NCBI GenBank assembly: GCA_030611985.1
Contig: JAUWOS010000006.1
Span: forward strand, 1-33,542
Length of the DNA: 33,542 nt
Reading direction: 5' to 3'
DNA from: Desulfobacterales bacterium
GTDB lineage: Bacteria > Desulfobacterota > Desulfobacteria > Desulfobacterales > ETH-SRB1
The notes beneath the pieces were generated by a model. The model was not told the DNA's origin and ran no database searches. It saw only the letters and a list, made by a program, of their open reading frames with translations. Made by a program: the position numbers and the translations under genes. Below are positions 8,540-16,874 of the stretch, one piece after another. Each line of letters starts with the position of its first letter. Position 1 is the first letter of the stretch.

Positions 8540-10126
8540 ATGCATAATTATAATCAAAAAGAGATTAACAGAAGACGAACATTCGGAATTATCAGCCATC
8601 CTGATGCAGGCAAGACTACGCTGACGGAAAAGCTTCTGCTTTTTGGCGGAGCAATTCAGCAGGCCGGCGCTGTTAAAGCAAGAAAAGCCGCAAGACATGC
8701 TGTCAGTGACTGGATGTCGATTGAAAAGGAAAGAGGTATTTCAGTCACAACTTCAGTAATGAAGTTCAATTACAGAAATTTTGAAATCAACCTTCTTGAT
8801 ACACCTGGCCACCAGGATTTTTCAGAAGATACATATAGAGTATTGACCGCAGTTGACAGCGCTCTGATGGTAATTGACAGTGCAAAAGGAGTGGAACCTC
8901 AGACTGAAAAGCTCATGGAAGTTTGCAGGATGCGTAATACCCCTATAATTACATTCATAAATAAGCTTGACCGTGAAGGCATGGCGCCTCTTGATGTTCT
9001 TGATGACATAGAAAATAAACTGCAGATCGAATGCACGCCGCTTTCCTGGCCCATAGGTATGGGCAAGCGCTTTAAGGGTGTGTACAACCTCTTTCGCGGT
9101 CAACTGCACATTTTTAAGCCGGGCCAGAAAACTATCGGGCATGATAATGTTGTTATTGATAATCTGTATGATTCCGCTTTGGACAAACTTCTGGGAAGTC
9201 AGGCTGATGAATTGCGGGAAGATATCGAACTGATCAAAGGAGCGACTGATCCGTTTGAGCTTGAAGATTTTTTAAAAGGAAGCCAGACTCCTGTTTTTTT
9301 CGGAAGCGCCATTAATAATTTCGGTGTAAAAGAATTACTGGATGTATTTGTGGAAATGGCTCCTCATCCAGGTTCGCGCACTGCGATATCCCGTGAGGTT
9401 TCGCCATACGAAAAACAATTTTCAGGCTTTGCTTTTAAAATACAGGCCAATATGAATCCTGCTCACAGGGACAGAATCGCGTTTGTCAGGATTTGTTCAG
9501 GAAAATTCAAAAGAGGAATGAAGGTCGTTCATCACAGAATCGGGAAAGAGATAACCTTTGCCAATGCTACAATCTTTATGGCACAAGACAGGGAAAATGT
9601 TGAGGAAGCGTTTCCAGGAGATATTATTGGCATTCATAACCATGGAACTATAAAAATCGGAGATACATTTACCGATAAAGAACTTTTGAAATTCAAGGGT
9701 ATCCCTAATTTTGCGCCGGAGCATTTCAGGCGTGTTCGTCTAAAGAATCCATTAAAGGTCAAGCAGCTTCATAAAGGATTGACCCAGCTTGCGGAGGAAG
9801 GGGCTGTTCAGGTTTTCAGACCTGTTATGGGGAGTGATTACATCCTGGGAGTTGTTGGTGTTTTGCAGTTTGACGTAACTATGGCCAGACTCAAGGCAGA
9901 ATATGATGTTGATGCTATATATGAACCTGTAGATTTTCATGTAGCGCGCTGGATTGAATGTGATGATCGGAAAAAAATGGCTGAATTTGAGAAAGAAAAT
10001 ATAGCCAACGTAGCAAGAGATGCTCAGGGACATCTGTCTTTTTTGACAACCAGCGAATGGCAGCTTGATTATTGCATGAAAGAATGGCCTGATATAGAGT
10101 TTTTTAAGACAAGGGAAGTTGATTAG
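8540..10126 (+). CDS. prfC: Peptide chain release factor 3
   Basis: Translational GTPase that removes RF1/RF2 from the ribosome after peptide release. At 528 residues it is the usual length. The N-terminal G domain contains the P-loop [18 protein letters not shown], the RF3-typical [10 protein letters not shown] insertion, [32 protein letters not shown] and FINKLDREG. Domain 2 and the RF3 C-terminal domain follow, ending [14 protein letters not shown] like other RF3 proteins. The ATG lies just downstream of a family A element; no close Shine-Dalgarno sequence is visible. The stop TAG belongs to a remnant family A end, and the same frame beyond it would read ERDEYKTPSELYEELGIF, probably debris. 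Confidence 0.96.
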   Translation: MHNYNQKEINRRRTFGIISHPDAGKTTLTEKLLLFGGAIQQAGAVKARKAARHAVSDWMSIEKERGISVTTSVMKFNYRNFEINLLDTPGHQDFSEDTYRVLTAVDSALMVIDSAKGVEPQTEKLMEVCRMRNTPIITFINKLDREGMAPLDVLDDIENKLQIECTPLSWPIGMGKRFKGVYNLFRGQLHIFKPGQKTIGHDNVVIDNLYDSALDKLLGSQADELREDIELIKGATDPFELEDFLKGSQTPVFFGSAINNFGVKELLDVFVEMAPHPGSRTAISREVSPYEKQFSGFAFKIQANMNPAHRDRIAFVRICSGKFKRGMKVVHHRIGKEITFANATIFMAQDRENVEEAFPGDIIGIHNHGTIKIGDTFTDKELLKFKGIPNFAPEHFRRVRLKNPLKVKQLHKGLTQLAEEGAVQVFRPVMGSDYILGVVGVLQFDVTMARLKAEYDVDAIYEPVDFHVARWIECDDRKKMAEFEKENIANVARDAQGHLSFLTTSEWQLDYCMKEWPDIEFFKTREVD

Positions 10127-10133
10127 GAACGTG
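10123..10133. repeat. Family A terminus remnant at the prfC stop codon
   Basis: TTAGGAACGTG matches the family A terminus and then diverges (ATGAATAC in place of GACGAAAT). The TAG is the prfC stop. No second end is found in the 130 nt before the ATPase remnant. Confidence 0.5.
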
Positions 10134-10267
10134 ATGAATACAAAACTCCTTCGGAACTGTACGAAGAGCTGGGAATTTTCACGAAATTACAATGAGTTTT
10201 CTAAAGATCCTCACGTTTTTCTATATGTGTTTTTGCATTTTATCACAAAATATAATATGAGTTTTCC

Positions 10268-10480
10268 ATGAAAAGAGATAACTGCAAACAATTGGTTTCA
10301 TGGAAACTCTCTTCTTCCCGAAAACCTCTCGTGCTTAAAGGTGCACGTCAGGTTGGCAAAACATATATCCTTAAAAAATTTGGGAAAGGAGAGTATGGCA
10401 ATGTTGCTTACTTTAATTTTGAAGAAGACCCGGATCTGAATGAAATTTTTACGGGCAGACTATCACCTGAAAAAATAGGG
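10268..10480 (+). pseudogene. Truncated AAA ATPase (ATP-binding protein of the DUF4143-associated type)
   Basis: About 70 residues starting MKRDNCKQLVSWKLSSSRKP match the N-terminus of the AAA_14/DUF4143 ATPases: P-loop LKGARQVGKTYILKKFGK (residues 23-40) and YFNFEEDPDLNEIF. Family members are usually about 400 residues with a C-terminal DUF4143. After RLSPEKI the frame loses family character and runs into the antisense of a tRNA gene, so the continuing open frame to 10798 is not meaningful. These ATPases are frequent accessory genes. The break point next to a tRNA 3' end suggests debris of an insertion or deletion at the tRNA. Confidence 0.7.
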
Positions 10481-10513
10481 GTGATATATATTGCCCAACC
10501 CCTTGATATTGGC

Positions 10514-10589
10514 TGGTGCGCCCGGCTGGAATCGAACCGGCGATCTTCAGCTCCGGAGGCTGACGCCTTATCCCCTAGGCTACGGGCGC
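10514..10589 (-). tRNA. tRNA-Arg (anticodon CCG)
   Basis: On the minus strand the sequence starts GCGCCCG, has a D-stem GCC/GGC, an anticodon arm TCAGC-CTCCGGA-GCTGA with anticodon CCG, a T-loop TTCGATT and an acceptor 3' strand CGGGCGC, A, then encoded CCA. It should read CGG arginine codons. One C-A mismatch is seen in the middle of the T-stem (GCCGG against CCAGC). It lies 37 nt downstream of the folC stop on the same strand, so it may be co-transcribed with folC. Confidence 0.93.
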
Positions 10590-10626
10590 ATATTTACCTG
10601 GAATCTACTTTATCGGCGCTGATAAG

Positions 10627-11910
10627 TCAAGTCGAGATAGTTGATTCAAATTCTTCTTTTGCTTCACCTACTACATATAATGATCCGGCAATACAGATTG
10701 CATCATTTGGTGACGTAGTTTTGATGGCATACTTTACAGCTTTTCCAACATCCGGAATAATATGTATATCGCTGATTATGTCTTTTGCTGTTAAGTAAAG
10801 TTTTTCCGGCGCTAAAGCGCGATCCGTCTTGGGACGAGTCAATATTGTTCTGCTGCAGACAGGAAGAAGGCACCGCAGCATGGCAGAATACGGCTTATCG
10901 CTCAATATGCCTATAACAAGAGTTATCTTTCGATCAGCCAGATTTTTTGATAAAAATTTTGCCAGGTTTTGCGCTGCAATTAAATTGTGTGCTCCATCAA
11001 GAAGTATAAATGGAACGGTAGAAATTATCTCCAGTCTTCCCGGCCAATTGTTTTGTGCAAGACCATCTTTAATGTTCTGCAATGAAATGTCTGCTTTGTT
11101 TTTGTTTAGTATCTCACATGCGGCAAGGACCAGCGCTACATTATCAATCTGGTGATCACCGAGTAATTTTGTATGTAGGCTGCGCCAGATATTTTTGATT
11201 CCAAAATAGGTAAATATTCCATTTTTGCTCCTTCTTACCCTGAATTCATTTCCAAAACGATAAAGTGGCGCTGATTTTGCCGCAGCAATATCTTTTAGCA
11301 GCAAAATAGCGTTCTTTTGCTTAACACCTGTTATAACGGGTGAGCATTTTTTTATAATGCCACCTTTTTCTCTTGTTATTTTGGCTATGGTATTTCCCAG
11401 ATACGTTTTATGTTCGATAGATATATTGGATATTATGGAAAGAGCGGGTTTTATGATATTGGTTGCATCGAATCGCCCTCCCATGCCTGTTTCAATGACA
11501 GCCCAATCGACTTTTTGTCTGTGAAATTCATAAAAAGCCATTGCGGTTGCATATTCGAAAAAGGTTGCTTTGCGTGCGCCATAATCAACGTTTTTTATGG
11601 CTTCATAAGACGCAACAACATTTTTATCGGAAATGCAATGGTTATTAATACGAATCCTTTCGTTGAAACGTATGAGGTGCGGAGATGTATAAAGTCCAAC
11701 CTTATATCCCGATATGTTCAGAATTGAAGCAAGAGTGGAAGCGATCGATCCTTTTCCGTTTGTTCCGGCCACATGTATGCATGCAAAATTATCCTGCGGA
11801 TTTCCCAGGCATTTCATCATGCTTTTGATGGTTGAAAGACCCGGTTTAATGCCAAACCTTTTAAGACCATACATTGTTTTGATGCATTTATTATAAGAGT
11901 TAGAAGACAT
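10627..11910 (-). CDS. folC: Bifunctional folylpolyglutamate synthase / dihydrofolate synthase
   Basis: Mur-ligase-type enzyme that adds glutamate to dihydropteroate and reduced folates. About 427 residues. Visible motifs are YGLKRFGIKPGLSTIKSMM, the P-loop HVAGTNGKGSIASTLASIL, GLYTSPHLIRFNERIRIN, ETGMGGRFDATN, SNISIEHKTYLGNTIAKI with the catalytic KGGIIK lysine region, LLGDHQIDNVALVLAA and the C-terminal LLDGAHN. The ATG at 11910 (MSSNSYNK) is chosen; the longer TTG-started frame would begin inside the upstream rpsU terminator. FolC usually follows accD in proteobacteria, but here it follows rpsU. Confidence 0.93.
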   Translation of the reverse strand: MSSNSYNKCIKTMYGLKRFGIKPGLSTIKSMMKCLGNPQDNFACIHVAGTNGKGSIASTLASILNISGYKVGLYTSPHLIRFNERIRINNHCISDKNVVASYEAIKNVDYGARKATFFEYATAMAFYEFHRQKVDWAVIETGMGGRFDATNIIKPALSIISNISIEHKTYLGNTIAKITREKGGIIKKCSPVITGVKQKNAILLLKDIAAAKSAPLYRFGNEFRVRRSKNGIFTYFGIKNIWRSLHTKLLGDHQIDNVALVLAACEILNKNKADISLQNIKDGLAQNNWPGRLEIISTVPFILLDGAHNLIAAQNLAKFLSKNLADRKITLVIGILSDKPYSAMLRCLLPVCSRTILTRPKTDRALAPEKLYLTAKDIISDIHIIPDVGKAVKYAIKTTSPNDAICIAGSLYVVGEAKEEFESTIST

Positions 11911-11919
11911 TGTACTCAA

Positions 11920-11955
11920 TAAAAAACCCGGCAAAAATAGCAATTATTACCGGGT
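11920..11955 (-). terminator. Rho-independent terminator after rpsU
   Basis: On the minus strand ACCCGGTAA (11955-11947) pairs with TTGCCGGGT (11934-11926) over 9 bp with one G-U pair, followed by TTTTTT. It lies between the rpsU stop and the folC start, so rpsU is probably a mostly separate transcript. Confidence 0.8.
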
Positions 11956-11979
11956 AAATAACTTTTGTTGAAATTTAAT

Positions 11980-12189
11980 TTATCTGTATCTATATTTATA
12001 TCTTGAAGCTGTAATTCTTTTTCTTCTTAAGGCTTCGCGCTGCTTGCGACGTTTATGTTCACTTGGTTTTTCATAACTTTTTTTCAATTTTAATCGTTTA
12101 AAAAGACCGTCGTTTTGAATTTTTTTCTTCAAAATGCGCATGGCCTTTTCAAGATCATTATCAAAAACTTTGACTTGAATTTCCTTCAA
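11980..12189 (-). CDS. rpsU: 30S ribosomal protein S21
   Basis: Small basic protein of the 30S head/platform region. About 69 residues from a TTG start: KEIQVKVFDNDLEKAMRIL, then KKKIQNDGLFKRLK, SYEKPSEHKRRKQREALRR and a basic tail KYRYR, matching S21 throughout. The TTG at 12189 is preferred because GAGGGGG stands 8 nt upstream; the ATG at 12213 adds MESEGASN, which S21 proteins lack, and has no ribosome binding site. A terminator follows. A palindromic repeat fills most of the upstream gap. Confidence 0.92.
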   Translation of the reverse strand: MKEIQVKVFDNDLEKAMRILKKKIQNDGLFKRLKLKKSYEKPSEHKRRKQREALRRKRITASRYKYRYR

Positions 12190-12215
12190 ATTGCTCGCCC
12201 CCTCGCTTTCCATCT

Positions 12216-12385
12216 ATGAGAGATTGTCTGAAAAAATTCTCATCTTGCTGCAAAAGCGTGAAAAGCGACCCAAATTTCCGCAGATTTTAGTCAAATAAAC
12301 TTGCTATTCTCCTTAAATTTACAAATATATTGTCTCATTTTCACATTTTTTCTGCTATGGAGATAATTTTCAGACGGTCTCTGAA
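12216..12385. repeat. Imperfect inverted-repeat element upstream of rpsU
   Basis: GAGATTGTCTGAAAAAATTC near 12220 is mirrored by GATAATTTTCAGACGGTCTC near 12362-12381, giving an element of about 165 nt with imperfect inverted ends. The interior is AT-rich and non-coding. It shares no obvious sequence with families A or B. The remaining gap to 12484 shows no gene. Confidence 0.5.
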
Positions 12386-12484
12386 AGAAATACATTATAT
12401 ATTTCCGATGGTTATTTTAACAACTTTAAATAATACACTTTAGTTTATACCTAAAAATGAGTCTGTTGGCAAGAAAAATTTGTG

Positions 12485-13816
12485 TTAAAAAGTCGATTGA
12501 AGCTCTTTTGCAATCCTGTTTACATCTTCCATTGCCTTTTTAACGTCTATCGTAAGAAGTCTGCCGTTTTCCATGACCGGCTTGCCGTTTATTATAGAAG
12601 TTGTAACATCACTTCCTTTTGCGGAATAAACCAGGTGAGAATCAGGGTTATACATTGGTGTAAGGTGAGGTTTGTGTGTGTTTAACACTATTACATCAGC
12701 CTTTTTTCCCGGCTCAATAGAACCTGTTATATTTCCAAGCCCAAGAGCCCTTGCTCCTTCAATCGTACACATTTTCAGCACTGTGTTCGCACCCATAACA
12801 GTTGGGTTAGAAGTATTTACCTTATGGAGCTTGGCAGCCATATCCATTTCTAAAAAGATATCAAGATTATTATTACTTGCGCAACCATCGGTTCCAAGCC
12901 CGACGCATATCCCTTCTCTTAACAACTCTGGTATCGGAGCAATACCGGATGCAAGTTTCATATTACTTTCCGGGTTGTGGGAAACCTTAACATCGAAATG
13001 CCGCAAAAGAGAAATATCTTCATCCGTCAGAATAACACAGTGACACGCAAGAAGGTTTGATGATAAAATTCCTGAATTTGCAAGATGGCCCACAGGCGTA
13101 AGACCGTGCTGATCCTGGCTCCTCAAAACCTCGCTCTTTGTTTCAGAAACATGAATCACAATCGGCAAATTATGTTTTTCTGCAAGTAAAGAAGCCTTTT
13201 TAAGAAGCTCCGGCGCACAAAGATAGGGTGAATGAGGTTCAACAGCAATGGTTATCAAAGAATCATTCTTCCATTTATCGATGAGCATTTTTGTATACTC
13301 GAAACCCTTTTCAAGAGGACCATAGTTCGGTGATGGAAAATCGTAGAGAACCTCGCCAACTACTGCGCGCATTTCTGAATCTTTTGCTGCGCAGGCCACT
13401 GCGTCTTCAAAAAGATACATATCGCAAAAACAAGTGGTTCCAGAGAGAATCATTTCTGCACATGCAAGAAGGGCTCCGCAATAAACCTTCCTGTAATCCA
13501 GTTTCGATTCCGCAGGAAAGATATATTCATTCAGCCATGTCATTAATGGAAGGTCATCAGCAAGTCCCCTGAAGCATGTCATGGATGCATGTGTATGTGT
13601 ATTTACAAGTCCAGGCATAATTATACCGCCATGAGCATCTATAACGCGGCGTGTTTTGCATGACAAAAATTCATCGGCCGATCCCACGGCAACAATATTT
13701 TCTCCATTTATAGCGACAGCGCCGTTTTTAAATTGCGTGTTCCCTGAATCCATAGTCAGCACAACGCCGTTTGAAACAAGTATATCTATTTCGTTGTTTA
13801 AAATCGACATAGTCAT
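12485..13816 (-). CDS. mtaD: 5-methylthioadenosine / S-adenosylhomocysteine deaminase (amidohydrolase)
   Basis: Metal-dependent deaminase of the amidohydrolase superfamily, expected to convert methylthioadenosine, SAH or adenosine to the inosine forms. At 443 residues it is the usual length. It begins with the small beta-sandwich (ILVSNGVVLTMD), followed by GLVNTHTHASMTCFRGLADDLPLMTWL with the HxH metal site, HVSETKSE, ACHCVILTDEDISLL, HNPESNMKLASG and GLGTDGCASNNNLDIFLEMD with the catalytic Asp. The C-terminal GSIEPGKKADVIV completes the family pattern. The neighbouring pnp could phosphorolyse its product, and metK/ahcY are 12 kb away. Exact substrate preference cannot be read from sequence. 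Confidence 0.9.
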   Translation of the reverse strand: MTMSILNNEIDILVSNGVVLTMDSGNTQFKNGAVAINGENIVAVGSADEFLSCKTRRVIDAHGGIIMPGLVNTHTHASMTCFRGLADDLPLMTWLNEYIFPAESKLDYRKVYCGALLACAEMILSGTTCFCDMYLFEDAVACAAKDSEMRAVVGEVLYDFPSPNYGPLEKGFEYTKMLIDKWKNDSLITIAVEPHSPYLCAPELLKKASLLAEKHNLPIVIHVSETKSEVLRSQDQHGLTPVGHLANSGILSSNLLACHCVILTDEDISLLRHFDVKVSHNPESNMKLASGIAPIPELLREGICVGLGTDGCASNNNLDIFLEMDMAAKLHKVNTSNPTVMGANTVLKMCTIEGARALGLGNITGSIEPGKKADVIVLNTHKPHLTPMYNPDSHLVYSAKGSDVTTSIINGKPVMENGRLLTIDVKKAMEDVNRIAKELQSTF

Positions 13817-13894
13817 TTATTATAGTACCCTGACGAAAATTCCGAAATATGGTTTTTCAATTTTGTTCTTAAAATCAAAAACTCAAAATCGCGA

Positions 13895-14740
13895 CTAAAC
13901 GGAGTTTTTATTCAGCCACTCAATATTCTCCACAACTTTTCTTATAATTGTTTCAAGTCTTGGAGCAGCTTCCTTTGCTGTGGCGACAATCTCTTCAATT
14001 GTTGCAGAAACAGGTTTATCCGGATTATTAATGTTGGTTATTGTTGCCAGCCCAAGAACTTTCATTTCTGCATGTACAGCTACGATTACCTCCTGAACGG
14101 TTGAGAAACCGACAGCTTCAGCGCCTATTGTTTTGAGAAAGCGCACCTCGGCAGGTGTTTCAAGACAAGGACCTTTAAGTCCTGCATAAACACCCTTCTG
14201 TAATTGGATGCCGGAATCTTTTCCGGCATTTTCCGCAAGAATTGTCAGTCTTTCATTGTATGCTCCGGTCATATCGGGAAATCTGATACCCCAGCTATCT
14301 TCATTCGGTCCAACAAGAGGATTTGAACCGGTAAGATTAATATGATCGGCAATAATCATTATATCTCCAGACTTAAAACTTGGGTTAAGACCTCCCGACG
14401 CATTGGAAAGAATCAGAATCTTAACGCCAAGTTCCTGCATTACCCTTATCGGAAAGGTAACATCAAGGGGTGAATATCCCTCATAAAGATGAAAACGTCC
14501 CTGCATGGCAATGATCTGCCTGCTATGCATGCTTCCGACAAGAAGCTTTCCGTGGTGAGACCGTACAGTTGAAATCGGAAAGTTGGGAATGTCTTTATAA
14601 TCAAATGATGCTGCTATATCGAGTGATTGCATACTTTCGCCAAGACCTGTTCCTGCAAGAAAGCCTATTTCAGGAAGTTTTTCAATGCGGGCTTTTAAGT
14701 ACTTGGCTGTTTCAACTGTTTTGCGTTTATAAGATTTCAT
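13895..14740 (-). CDS. punA: Purine nucleoside phosphorylase (PNP/MTAP family)
   Basis: Phosphorolyses purine nucleosides to base and ribose-1-phosphate. The 281 residues follow the trimeric PNP family: FLAGTGLGESMQSL near the N-terminus, VRSHHGKLLVGS, MQGRFHLYEGYSP, ILSNASGGLNP, IIADHINLTGSNPLVG, GVYAGLKGPCLETPAEVRFLK, GFSTVQEVIVAVHAEMKVLG and TNINNPDKPVS. The glutamate in CLETPAE and the asparagine after IT are typical of 6-oxopurine users (guanosine, inosine). The ATG overlaps the ftsH stop (ATGA), so it is translationally coupled to ftsH and followed 78 nt later by mtaD. It probably handles inosine or methylthioinosine made by MtaD (inference). Confidence 0.92.
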   Translation of the reverse strand: MKSYKRKTVETAKYLKARIEKLPEIGFLAGTGLGESMQSLDIAASFDYKDIPNFPISTVRSHHGKLLVGSMHSRQIIAMQGRFHLYEGYSPLDVTFPIRVMQELGVKILILSNASGGLNPSFKSGDIMIIADHINLTGSNPLVGPNEDSWGIRFPDMTGAYNERLTILAENAGKDSGIQLQKGVYAGLKGPCLETPAEVRFLKTIGAEAVGFSTVQEVIVAVHAEMKVLGLATITNINNPDKPVSATIEEIVATAKEAAPRLETIIRKVVENIEWLNKNSV

Positions 14741-16587
14741 TTCTTGATTTTTACAGATTTATTTTTACCGATCCCTTGTTTTGATGAAAGCTCAAATTCA
14801 GGCTTCATGGATTGTATGAGTTCATTAAGCTCAGCTCCCATGACGGTCTCTTTTTCGAGCAAAAGCTCTGTCAGTTTGTGAAGAATATCTATATTTTCAG
14901 CTAAAACTTTCTTTGCCTTGGCATAAGTTTTATCAACCAAATTACTCACTTCTTCATCAATTCTTCTTGCTGTTTCTTCAGAATAATCCCTGTGCTGTGA
15001 TATTTCCCGTCCAAGAAAAATCTGTTCTTCATCTTTAGCGTAAGAAAGCGGACCAAGCGTTTCACTCATACCCCAGGAACGTACCATCTTCTGAGCAATT
15101 CCCGTCGCTTCTTTAATATCATTTGCTGCGCCTGTGCTGATACGGTTGAAAACAATCTCTTCGGCTACTCGTCCTCCAAATGCGATAGACAATTCGTTTT
15201 CAAGCTGATCTTTAAATTTGAAATCCCTTTCTTCCGGCAAGAACCATGTAATACCTGCCGCCCGACCTCTGGGAATAATAGTTATCTTGTTGACCACATC
15301 CGTATCAGGCAGAAAACTGGCAACAAGAGCGTGCCCGCCTTCGTGGTATGCTGTAATCTTTCTATCTTCTTCTTTAACTACCTTTGACTTTCGTTCCAGT
15401 CCCATATAAACTTTGTCTTTGGCATCTTCAAGATCAGTCATGTCAATTCTTTCTTTATTTCTTTTGGCACCATAAAGAGCTGCTTCGTTCACAAGATTTT
15501 CCAGATCTGCGCCGGAAAAACCAGGTGTTCCCTTTGCTATGATAAGAGGATCAACTTCAGAGCTGATCGGCGTTTTTTTCATGTGAACCTTAAGAATTTC
15601 TTCACGGCCTTTGATATCAGGCAGAGAAACAACCACCTGACGGTCAAAACGACCTGGACGCAGAAGGGCTGGATCAAGTACATCCGGACGGTTTGTGGCG
15701 GATATCAAAATAACACCTTCATTGGATTCAAATCCGTCCATTTCGACTAGAAGTTGATTTAAAGTTTGTTCTCTTTCATCATGTCCGCCTCCAAGACCTG
15801 CTCCTCTATGCCTTCCAACCGCATCCATTTCATCAATGAAGATTATGCAGGGAGCATTTTTTTTACCCTGAACAAAAAGATCTCTTACTCGTGACGCACC
15901 AACACCAACAAACATTTCTACAAACTCCGAACCGCTGATACTGAAAAACGGAACTCCGGCTTCACCCGCAATAGCGCGTGCCAAAAGAGTTTTGCCAGTG
16001 CCGGGAGGCCCCATCAGCAAAACGCCTTTAGGTATCCGTCCTCCAAGACGTGTAAATTTTTTGGGTTCTTTAAGGAAATCTACAATTTCTCCCAATTCTT
16101 CTTTCGCATCATCAATGCCGGCAACATCCTCAAAAGTCACTTTAGTTGACTGGTCGGATTGCAAGCGAGCGCGACTTTTTCCGAATGAAAGTGCTTTGCC
16201 TCCTCCTGCCTGCATTTGACGCATGAAAAATATCCATACCCCTATGAGTAAAATCATCGGAAACCATGAAACAAAAATAGAGATATACCAAGGTGAATCA
16301 GATAGAGGTTTTGCTTTAATAGATACACCCTTTTCCCTGAGTATCCTGATAAGATCGCTATCTTGTGGCGCAAATACCTTTAAGCGATTGCGGTTTATAT
16401 CGGTAACAATGAGTTCCTGTCCTTGTATAACAACCCCTTCAACTCGCTCATCATCAAGCATGGCAAGAAATTCAGTATAATCGATACTTGTTTCAGTTAC
16501 ACGCTGTTGATTAAAAAGATTATAAAGCATGATCATCATCAGTGTGACGACAAGCCACAAAGCCAGATTCTTGGAAAATTGGTTCAA
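14737..16587 (-). CDS. ftsH: ATP-dependent zinc metalloprotease FtsH
   Basis: Membrane-anchored AAA+ protease that degrades misfolded membrane proteins and regulatory proteins. 616 residues: transmembrane segments at about 7-24 and 102-122 flank a periplasmic domain; Walker A GPPGTGKT at 193-200; pore-loop FVG near 227; Walker B IIFIDE at about 248-253; second region of homology ending in [11 protein letters not shown]; zinc-binding HEGGH at 415-419. The start is TTG at 16587, supported by AGGAGG 9 nt upstream. The order tilS-ftsH is common in bacteria; here a 287-nt repeat cluster separates them. The stop overlaps the pnp start. Confidence 0.97.
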   Translation of the reverse strand: MNQFSKNLALWLVVTLMMIMLYNLFNQQRVTETSIDYTEFLAMLDDERVEGVVIQGQELIVTDINRNRLKVFAPQDSDLIRILREKGVSIKAKPLSDSPWYISIFVSWFPMILLIGVWIFFMRQMQAGGGKALSFGKSRARLQSDQSTKVTFEDVAGIDDAKEELGEIVDFLKEPKKFTRLGGRIPKGVLLMGPPGTGKTLLARAIAGEAGVPFFSISGSEFVEMFVGVGASRVRDLFVQGKKNAPCIIFIDEMDAVGRHRGAGLGGGHDEREQTLNQLLVEMDGFESNEGVILISATNRPDVLDPALLRPGRFDRQVVVSLPDIKGREEILKVHMKKTPISSEVDPLIIAKGTPGFSGADLENLVNEAALYGAKRNKERIDMTDLEDAKDKVYMGLERKSKVVKEEDRKITAYHEGGHALVASFLPDTDVVNKITIIPRGRAAGITWFLPEERDFKFKDQLENELSIAFGGRVAEEIVFNRISTGAANDIKEATGIAQKMVRSWGMSETLGPLSYAKDEEQIFLGREISQHRDYSEETARRIDEEVSNLVDKTYAKAKKVLAENIDILHKLTELLLEKETVMGAELNELIQSMKPEFELSSKQGIGKNKSVKIKK

Positions 16588-16626
16588 AAGATATTACCTC
16601 CTGATTTCTTATTTGTATGGGAAATT

Positions 16627-16860
16627 ATAATTCAATATTATAGGAATTTGGCATCCTTCATGTTTTCACTCGTTCCCAGGCTCTGCCTGGGAACGCATCT
16701 CTTGAGGCTCTGCCTCATAAAGTAGCTGTATTTATATGAGGCAGAGCCACAAAACAAGTGAAAAAGCCATTAGCTAAAAACCCGCACCGAAGGTGCGCTA
16801 ATTCAATAGTATAGGAATTTCCATTTTATGCTTAATGAATTCAATATAATAGGATAAATG
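16627..16860. repeat. Cluster of direct repeats and perfect hairpins between tilS and ftsH
   Basis: Three copies of AATTCAATANTATAGGA start near 16629, 16800 and 16837. Between them lie a palindrome at 16671-16695 (CGTTCCCAGGC, TCT, GCCTGGGAACG), an inverted pair GGCTCTGCCTCAT (16707-16719) / ATGAGGCAGAGCC (16736-16748), and a hairpin at 16783-16797 (CGCACC, GAA, GGTGCG). GGCATCCTTCAT at about 16650 is also found at 31352 and 32338. No gene is present in the gap. Confidence 0.8.
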
Positions 16861-16874
16861 AGTTTACTGTTGCG

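Noticed and set aside
8519..8540. Family A right end (TTAGGAG) as the prfC ribosome binding site
   Set aside because: AGGAG is 16 nt from the ATG, beyond the usual spacing, so I do not claim it.
10481..10798. Continuation of the ATPase frame to 176 residues
   Set aside because: Family similarity ends after about 70 residues and the rest is antisense to the tRNA-Arg and the end of folC.
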